In this document: in pieces, positions 6,319 to 10,259 of the stretch | Position numbering within the stretch: position 1 is the first letter of the stretch | How the letters are laid out: each line of letters starts with the position of its first letter | From: Leptolyngbya sp. SIO4C1 | GTDB taxonomy: Bacteria > Cyanobacteriota > Cyanobacteriia > Phormidesmidales > Phormidesmidaceae | Length of the DNA: 10,259 nucleotides | Assembly: GCA_010671975.1 (NCBI GenBank) | Contig: JAAHIA010000150.1 | Location: 1-10,259, forward strand | Direction of reading: 5' to 3' | Position numbers and translations under genes: made by a program | The notes under the pieces: generated by a model | Told to the model about the DNA's origin: nothing | Database searches by the model: none | What the model saw: the letters and a program-made list of their open reading frames with translations, nothing else

Positions 6319-7444
6319 TTAAACAGCCGCCGCTTGTACAACCTGATTTTCTTGCTGCAGATAGGCCTGGATGAAAGCATCGAGGTCGCCGTTCATGACA
6401 TCGTCGATGGCAGTCGTTTCAACGCCGGTGCGCAGATCCTTGACCATTTGATAGGGGTGAAAGACATAGTTACGAATCTGGTTGCCCCAGGCGGCCTCAA
6501 CCATGTCACCGCGAATATCCGCAATTGCTTGAGCGCGCTGCTCCTGGGCGATTACCAGCAGCTTAGCTTTGAGGATCGCCATCGCCTTTTCCCGGTTCTG
6601 CAGCTGCGATCGCTCCTGCGTACAGCGCACCGAAATGCCGGTAGGCAGGTGCGTAATGCGCACAGCCGTTTCGACCTTATTGACGTTTTGCCCACCAGCG
6701 CCGCCCGAGCGAGAGGTTTTTACGTCCAGGTCCTTTTCAGGGATCTCTAGCTCAATATTGTCGTCTAGCATCGGCATCACCTCAATCCCAGCAAAGCTCG
6801 TTTGGCGTTTGCCGTTAGCATTGAAGGGCGAGATCCGCACCAGCCGATGCGTGCCCTTCTCCGCTTTAAGATAGCCAAAAGCATAGCGCCCTTCAATCTC
6901 AAGCGTGGCTGACTTGAGTCCGGCTTCGTCGCCCTTGGACTCTTCTAGCAGGTGCAGCCGGTAGCCATGCTGCTCGCACCAGCGAGTGTACATGCGCAAT
7001 AGCATCTCTGCCCAGTCTTGAGCATCCGTGCCGCCCGCCCCAGCGTTGATGCTGACAATCGCTCCGCTCTTATCGTAGGGACCTGAGAGCAGCTGCTGTA
7101 GCTCCCACTGAGCGAGCTCGCGGTTGAGCTTTGCCACCGTAGTTTGGGCCTCATGCCATAGCGCCTCGTCTGCCTCAGCTTCTAGCAGCTCTAGGATGGC
7201 CTGCATGTCTTCTAGGTTTGTCTGCCACTCGCTCAGCTGCTCGACGTGGGACTTGTACTCGTTGAGTTCCTGCAGCTTGGTCTGAGCCTGGGACGGATCG
7301 TCCCAGAAATCAGGCTGAGCCGCAATCTGCTCTAAATCCTGAATTTTGGCTCGAATCGCAGGCAGGTCAAAGATAGTCCTGAGTTTTACCCAGGCGCTCA
7401 GACAGCAGCTCTATTTCTCGCTTTAGATCAGACAGGTCTAGCAT
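6319..7444 (-). CDS. prfB: Peptide chain release factor 2 (RF2), expressed by +1 frameshift
   Basis: RF2 recognises UGA and UAA stop codons and triggers peptide release on the ribosome. The gene is in two frames. The ATG at 7444 opens 25 codons (MLDLSDLKREIELLSERLGK...) ending in CTT, then TGA at 7369-7367 as codon 26. Slipping forward one base at that point joins GAC CTG CCT (DLPAIRAKIQDLEQ) and runs to TAA at 6321-6319. The product is 374 residues. In this numbering the anticodon-like SPF is at 205-207 and the catalytic GGQ at 250-252, the same numbers as in E. coli RF2, which supports the reconstruction. Residue 246 is Ser, not the Thr of E. coli K-12. Gene callers would start it internally at 7206 (Met80) and lose the first domain. 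It heads the string running to trpG. Confidence 0.96.
7366..7380 (-). other. prfB: prfB programmed +1 frameshift site
   Basis: On the minus strand the site reads AGGACTATCTTTGAC. The slippery codon CTT (7372-7370) is followed by the in-frame stop TGA (7369-7367) and a C, the poor-termination context used by RF2 genes in many bacteria. Low RF2 leaves the UGA undecoded, the peptidyl-tRNA slips from CUU to UUU, and full-length RF2 is made, giving autoregulation. The E. coli site has AGGGGG at the same distance before CUU as a stimulatory Shine-Dalgarno; here the position holds AGGAC, a shorter match. Confidence 0.95.
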
Positions 7445-7892
7445 AGGCAGTTAAAGGCCCGCTTATGGGCACCTCAAATGATATTTCCACAGTTGCTTTT
7501 GTATATGGTAGCCGGCCGAGCGGGGAGTACGAGGTCGCTAGCAGCCTGTTTTTTAACTGAGTGCTAGTCATCCTTCGTCAGATTGGCTAGCTTTTGGCCG
7601 TCCTACAGGCAGCCTCTATTCACCGTTGCTTTGTAATTTGAGCAGAAAGTTTGGTGAAATTTTTAACTCAGCAAATCTACAGAGGCGGCTGGTAAAAAGC
7701 GAGATGAGCTCTTTTTTTGAGCCCAAACAAGGGCCGGTTGCGATTTTGACGGATCTAGTATTTCTACGCAGAGTTTTAAGAGGTTTGTTTTAAGAGTACC
7801 GTAATCCAACGATGGTGACTTGCGGCTTGCATCTTGAAAATGGGATTCAAATCACGATTTTGAATGCTCTGAGACAGGATACTCCGCAGACT
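7445..7892. promoter_or_regulatory. Divergent intergenic region between prfB and sigF
   Basis: No gene could be supported in these 448 nt, which are richer in A and T than the flanks. For prfB (minus strand) there are -10-like hexamers TATACA (7505-7500) and TATCAT (7483-7478), neither with a good -35 box. For sigF (plus strand) a TTGACG at about 7746-7751 resembles a -35 box, but no convincing -10 follows at the usual spacing. The region also carries a hairpin at 7563-7591, two near-identical TTTTTAACTsAG copies about 110 nt apart (near 7550 and 7660), and a T7 run near 7711. A long sigF leader or a small RNA is possible but unproven. Confidence 0.45.
7563..7595 (+). repeat. Inverted repeat with short T-run in the prfB-sigF gap
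   Basis: The arms GCTAGTCA (7563-7570) and TGGCTAGC (7584-7591) pair over 8 bp with one G-T wobble and a 13-nt loop. TTTT follows at 7592-7595. It could act as a weak terminator or attenuator on the plus strand, or be a protein-binding site. The T-run is short and no upstream plus-strand gene is visible. Confidence 0.3.
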
Positions 7893-8678
7893 ATGGCTAC
7901 TCATACTTCGTCACTTCGTTCTCGCGGCATGGAGCTGCTGATGGCATACAAGCAGCGTCCCTCGATTAAGCTGCGCAATGATTTGGTTCGCCTTAATGCT
8001 GGCTTGGTTCGTAAAATTGCTCACCGGGTTAGCCATCAGTGCTCTGAACCCTATGAGGATCTCGAGCAGATTGGCTATTTAGGGCTGATTCGTGCCATTG
8101 AGCGCTTTGACCCTAGCCAGGGCTGCGCCTTTAGCTCCTTCGCTGTCCCTTACATTCGCGGTGAGATGCTGCACTTTTTGCGCGATCGCGGCACAACTGT
8201 TAAGATTCCCCGCCGCTGGCAAGATTTGCAAAAGGAGAGCCAAAAGCGTCAGTCTGAGCTGCTGCGACGCTACGGTCGCCAGCCTTCTGACTTTGAGATG
8301 GCAGAGGCGCTCAGCATTTCGGTCGAAGAGTGGCGCGAAGTCAAAATGGCGAACAAAAATCGCCTACCGCTCAGCCTCGATGCGACGGTCTGTCACCACA
8401 TTGACTCTACGATCACGCTGGGTGATACGCTACCGGATGCTCACTATCAGCTCTTGCAGAGCCTGGAAGAAGATCGCCAGCAGCTGCAGCGCGCCATGAG
8501 TCAGCTCGAAGACAAGACCCGCTCTGCCATTGAGTTTGTCTTCTTCAAAGGGCTTTCGCGTAAAGAGGTGGCTGAGCAGATTGGCGTCAGCCCCATGACG
8601 GTCACCCGGCGAATTCAGCGCGGCGTTGAGCAGATGATTGCCTTTTTGCAGCCGCAGCTGGTGCAGACCGATTCATAG
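7893..8678 (+). CDS. sigF: RNA polymerase sigma factor, group 3, SigF type
   Basis: This 261-residue sigma-70 family factor lacks region 1.1 and has the regions expected of the sigma-B/F/G branch. Region 2 (about 28-100) includes DLEQIGYLGLIRAIERFDPS and FSSFAVPYIRGEMLHFLRDRG. A short region 3 follows (KIPRRWQDLQKES, GRQPSDFEMAEAL). Region 4 ends in the helix-turn-helix LSRKEVAEQIGVSPMTVTRR (about 221-240), which contacts the -35 element. The style matches cyanobacterial SigF, tied in Synechocystis to pilus and motility genes; targets here are unknown. I chose ATG 7893 (MATHTSSLRSRGMELL) over the in-frame ATG at 7812 because it matches the family length and has CAGGA about 13 nt upstream. The longer start would add 27 unconserved residues. 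No anti-sigma gene adjoins it. A terminator follows. Confidence 0.92.
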   Translation: MATHTSSLRSRGMELLMAYKQRPSIKLRNDLVRLNAGLVRKIAHRVSHQCSEPYEDLEQIGYLGLIRAIERFDPSQGCAFSSFAVPYIRGEMLHFLRDRGTTVKIPRRWQDLQKESQKRQSELLRRYGRQPSDFEMAEALSISVEEWREVKMANKNRLPLSLDATVCHHIDSTITLGDTLPDAHYQLLQSLEEDRQQLQRAMSQLEDKTRSAIEFVFFKGLSRKEVAEQIGVSPMTVTRRIQRGVEQMIAFLQPQLVQTDS

Positions 8679-8750
8679 GCGCTGCGCTACGACTAAAAAG
8701 TTTTGGATGACTGACTCCAACGGCTAGAGATTAAGGGGTATCCAAATAAG

Positions 8751-8783
8751 AAAAGCAGGCGTTTCCTTGGCGTCTGCTTTTTT
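8751..8783 (+). terminator. Intrinsic terminator after sigF
   Basis: AAAAGCAGGCG (8751-8761) pairs with CGTCTGCTTTT (8771-8781), an 11-bp stem with one wobble and a 9-nt loop, and the T tract runs to 8783. It lies about 70 nt after the sigF stop and separates sigF from the next gene. The A-rich left arm means it could also work on the minus strand. Confidence 0.85.
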
Positions 8784-8852
8784 GCTGCCAGGCTGGCTGT
8801 GATGGCTGGAGACAGCCCGGTCAGCTGAGCCTGCAAAAGGCTGTGCCCGACG

Positions 8853-8873
8853 GCTGTTGAATTTAGCAACGGC
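8853..8873 (+). repeat. Small hairpin upstream of the ATP-grasp gene
   Basis: GCTGTTG (8853-8859) and CAACGGC (8867-8873) pair over 7 bp with one wobble and a 7-nt loop. There is no T-run. It lies about 105 nt before the chosen start of the next gene and could be a leader structure or chance. Apart from this and the terminator, I see no gene or clear promoter in 8679-8977. Confidence 0.25.
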
Positions 8874-8977
8874 GTTTGATTAAGGTGATAGAGGCAGTTC
8901 GCCCCTTGAGCTCAGGGCAGTTTAGGTCAGGAGCCATCGATGATGATAGCCGCCATCCCAATCAGACGAAACGCACT

Positions 8978-10150
8978 ATGAAAGACGCTGCGAGCTTGAT
9001 CCCTTCAGAGCAACTGGCTCAGTTTCAGCAGCTGCAGGCCAGGCTAGGTCACAGCTGGCAGTCGGTAGAACAGTTCGATCGCCAGCCGCGTCAGATTGTG
9101 GTAGTGCCGTCGCTCAGCCTCGATCAGGAAGAGCTGGCCAAGATTGAGGGGGTGCATCACTATGAAGAGCGGCTGCTGTGCTCTTTGATCCATCTGCGCA
9201 ACCCCAAAACGCGGCTGATCTATCTCACGTCTCAGCCGCTGCATCCCAGCATCGTTGACTATTATTTAGAGCTGCTGCCCGGCATTCCAAGCTCGCATGC
9301 GCGCGACCGGCTGAAGATCCTGTCTACCTACGACGCATCGCAGCGATCGCTGACGGCCAAAGTGCTCGATCGCCCTCGGCTGGTCGATCGCGTTCGCACC
9401 TGCATTCAGCCCGATCAGGCCTACATGACTTGCTTTAATGCCACCTCGCTAGAGCGTCAGCTGGCGCTAGCGCTGGGCATTCCGATGATGGCGCTCGATC
9501 CTGAGCTGCTCTACTGGGGGACGAAAAGCGGCAGCCGCGATATCTTTGCGACCTGTGAGATTCCTCACCCAGACGGCAGCCAGCTAACTTACAACGCCAA
9601 AGATCTAGCAGCGGCCGCCGCCGATCTCTGGGCGAGGCAGCCCGACCTCAAGCGAATCGTCATTAAATTGAATGAGGGTTTCTCAGGCGAAGGTAACGCC
9701 CTGCTGAACCTAGCACCGCTGGCGGCTGTGGCCCCGGGCAGCAGCGGTCAGGCTGAGCGCATGGCCGCCATTAAATCAGCGTTTCTAGAGCTGCGTTTTC
9801 AATGCCCTACCGAAACCTGGGCCCATTTTGAAGAGAAAATTGGTGAGCTTGGCGCGATCGCAGAAGCCTTTGTTGAGGGTGACATCAAGCGATCGCCCAG
9901 CGTACAGGGCCATATCACCCCGTTTGGCGATGTGGAAATTCTTTCTACGCACGACCAGATCCTGGGGGGACCAGACGGTCAGATTTTCTTAGGCTGCACT
10001 TTTCCAGCTGATGCCAGCTATCGGCTGGCGCTGCAGGAGATGGGCTACCGGGTGGGCAAAGCGCTGGCGGCAAAGGGCGCGCTAGAGCGCTACAGCGTAG
10101 ACTTTATTGCCGTCCCTCAGCCGCATCAGTCACGTGCAGCTCCGCCGTGA
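8978..10150 (+). pseudogene. ATP-grasp ligase-like protein, 3' end replaced at a junction
   Basis: The frame encodes a cyanobacterial ATP-grasp protein of the kind annotated as carboxylate-amine ligase or PGM1-related peptide ligase. The N-terminal domain includes HHYEERLLCSLIHLRNPKTR and LPGIPSSHARDRLKILSTYD. The ATP-binding core follows: K230 in VIKLNEGFSGEGNALL, then EAFVEG (about 296-301) and HDQILGGPDGQIFLGC. Such enzymes join a carboxylate to an amine through an acyl phosphate; the substrate is unknown. From memory, homologues continue past VDFIAV into a metal-binding stretch like EINLRKGGTTHP and about 130 more residues. Here VDFIAV is followed by PQPHQSRAAPP and a stop, so essential residues are missing. 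ATG 8978 is preferred; an upstream TTG at 8876 would add 34 unconserved residues. It may be intact in the genome and only broken in this assembly. Confidence 0.75.
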
Positions 10151-10259
10151 TCGCTTCAAGCTGCTCGATCGTGTACGGCCCGTCGTCTGGCAACCATGCC
10201 CGCCTGGGCCGGTTTGCATACACGTCGGCCCACCCACGAAGCGCACCGAGGTTGTGCTC
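10104..10259 (-). CDS. C-terminal end of an unrelated GC-rich ORF (partial)
   Basis: On the minus strand the frame is open from the right edge to TAA at 10106-10104, giving 51 residues that begin EHNLGALRGWADVYANRP and end in ELHVTDAAEGRQ. Most third codon positions are G or C, more than in the cyanobacterial genes of this window, and the peptide looks like a genuine acidic protein tail. I do not recognise the family; an actinobacterial or phage origin would fit the style but is a guess. Its end overlaps the broken ATP-grasp gene, and the stop codon itself may come from the cyanobacterial side of the junction. Confidence 0.45.
   Translation of the reverse strand, partial: EHNLGALRGWADVYANRPRRAWLPDDGPYTIEQLEAITAELHVTDAAEGRQ

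Noticed and set aside
6334..6874. Two plus-strand ORFs opposite prfB
   Set aside because: They are antisense shadows of the conserved RF2 coding sequence; their composition simply mirrors its codons.
7366..7369. prfB read as a pseudogene because of the in-frame TGA
   Set aside because: The CTT TGA C context at codon 26 and the exact placement of SPF and GGQ show programmed frameshifting, not decay.
7692..7720. AAAAAGCGAGATGAGCTCTT and following Ts as an intrinsic terminator
   Set aside because: The stem contains a mismatch and wobble and is held mainly by A-T pairs, with no upstream gene to terminate.
8092..8499. 135-residue plus-strand ORF inside sigF
   Set aside because: It is a Ser/Arg/Ala-rich out-of-frame reading of a clear sigma factor gene.
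1..10259. Mobile element, CRISPR array, toxin-antitoxin or phage defence system
   Set aside because: I saw no transposase, terminal repeats, spaced repeats or defence-type domains; apart from the right-end junction the gene content is ordinary chromosomal housekeeping.

Overview
The window looks like chromosomal DNA of a cyanobacterium. At least nine copies of the palindrome GCGATCGC (HIP1) are scattered over 10 kb, where less than one is expected by chance, and most genes are typical cyanobacterial housekeeping genes. Several are strong family matches: RF2 with its frameshift, a SigF-type sigma factor, the NAD synthesis cluster and a ybeY-dgkA-trpG string. I cannot name the genus; protein style and moderately high GC would fit a Leptolyngbya-like lineage, but that is only an impression.

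Left part, plus strand (1-2675): an NAD biosynthesis operon. It holds the 3' end of nadD (cut by the window edge), an NrtR-like regulator with a Nudix-like domain and a winged helix that overlaps nadD by 40 nt, and glutamine-dependent NAD synthetase nadE. Two genes I do not recognise follow on the same strand: a small membrane protein (2777-3193) and a 354-residue soluble-looking protein (3220-4284).

Middle, minus strand (7444 down to 4291): a tightly packed string of prfB (RF2), a 58-residue single-pass membrane microprotein, ybeY, a DgkA-type lipid kinase, and trpG/pabA. It meets the left block tail to tail with only 6 nt between stop codons. prfB is split by a UGA at codon 26, read through by the classical +1 programmed frameshift. 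The reconstructed 374-residue protein places SPF at 205-207 and GGQ at 250-252, as in E. coli RF2.

Right part, plus strand: a 448-nt divergent intergenic region, a group 3 sigma factor of the SigF type (7893-8678) with a clear intrinsic terminator, then an ATP-grasp ligase-like gene (from 8978). The ATP-grasp gene breaks off near 10115, before its metal-binding segment. The last ~145 nt read instead as the C-terminal end of an unrelated, GC-rich minus-strand ORF. This is a sequence junction: either an assembly chimera or contamination, or a real insertion.

I found no CRISPR array, tRNA, rRNA or transposase, and no convincing new system. The most useful second looks are the right-end junction, the two unrecognised genes at 2777-4284, the degenerate Nudix box in the NAD regulator, and the unexplained leader region between prfB and sigF.
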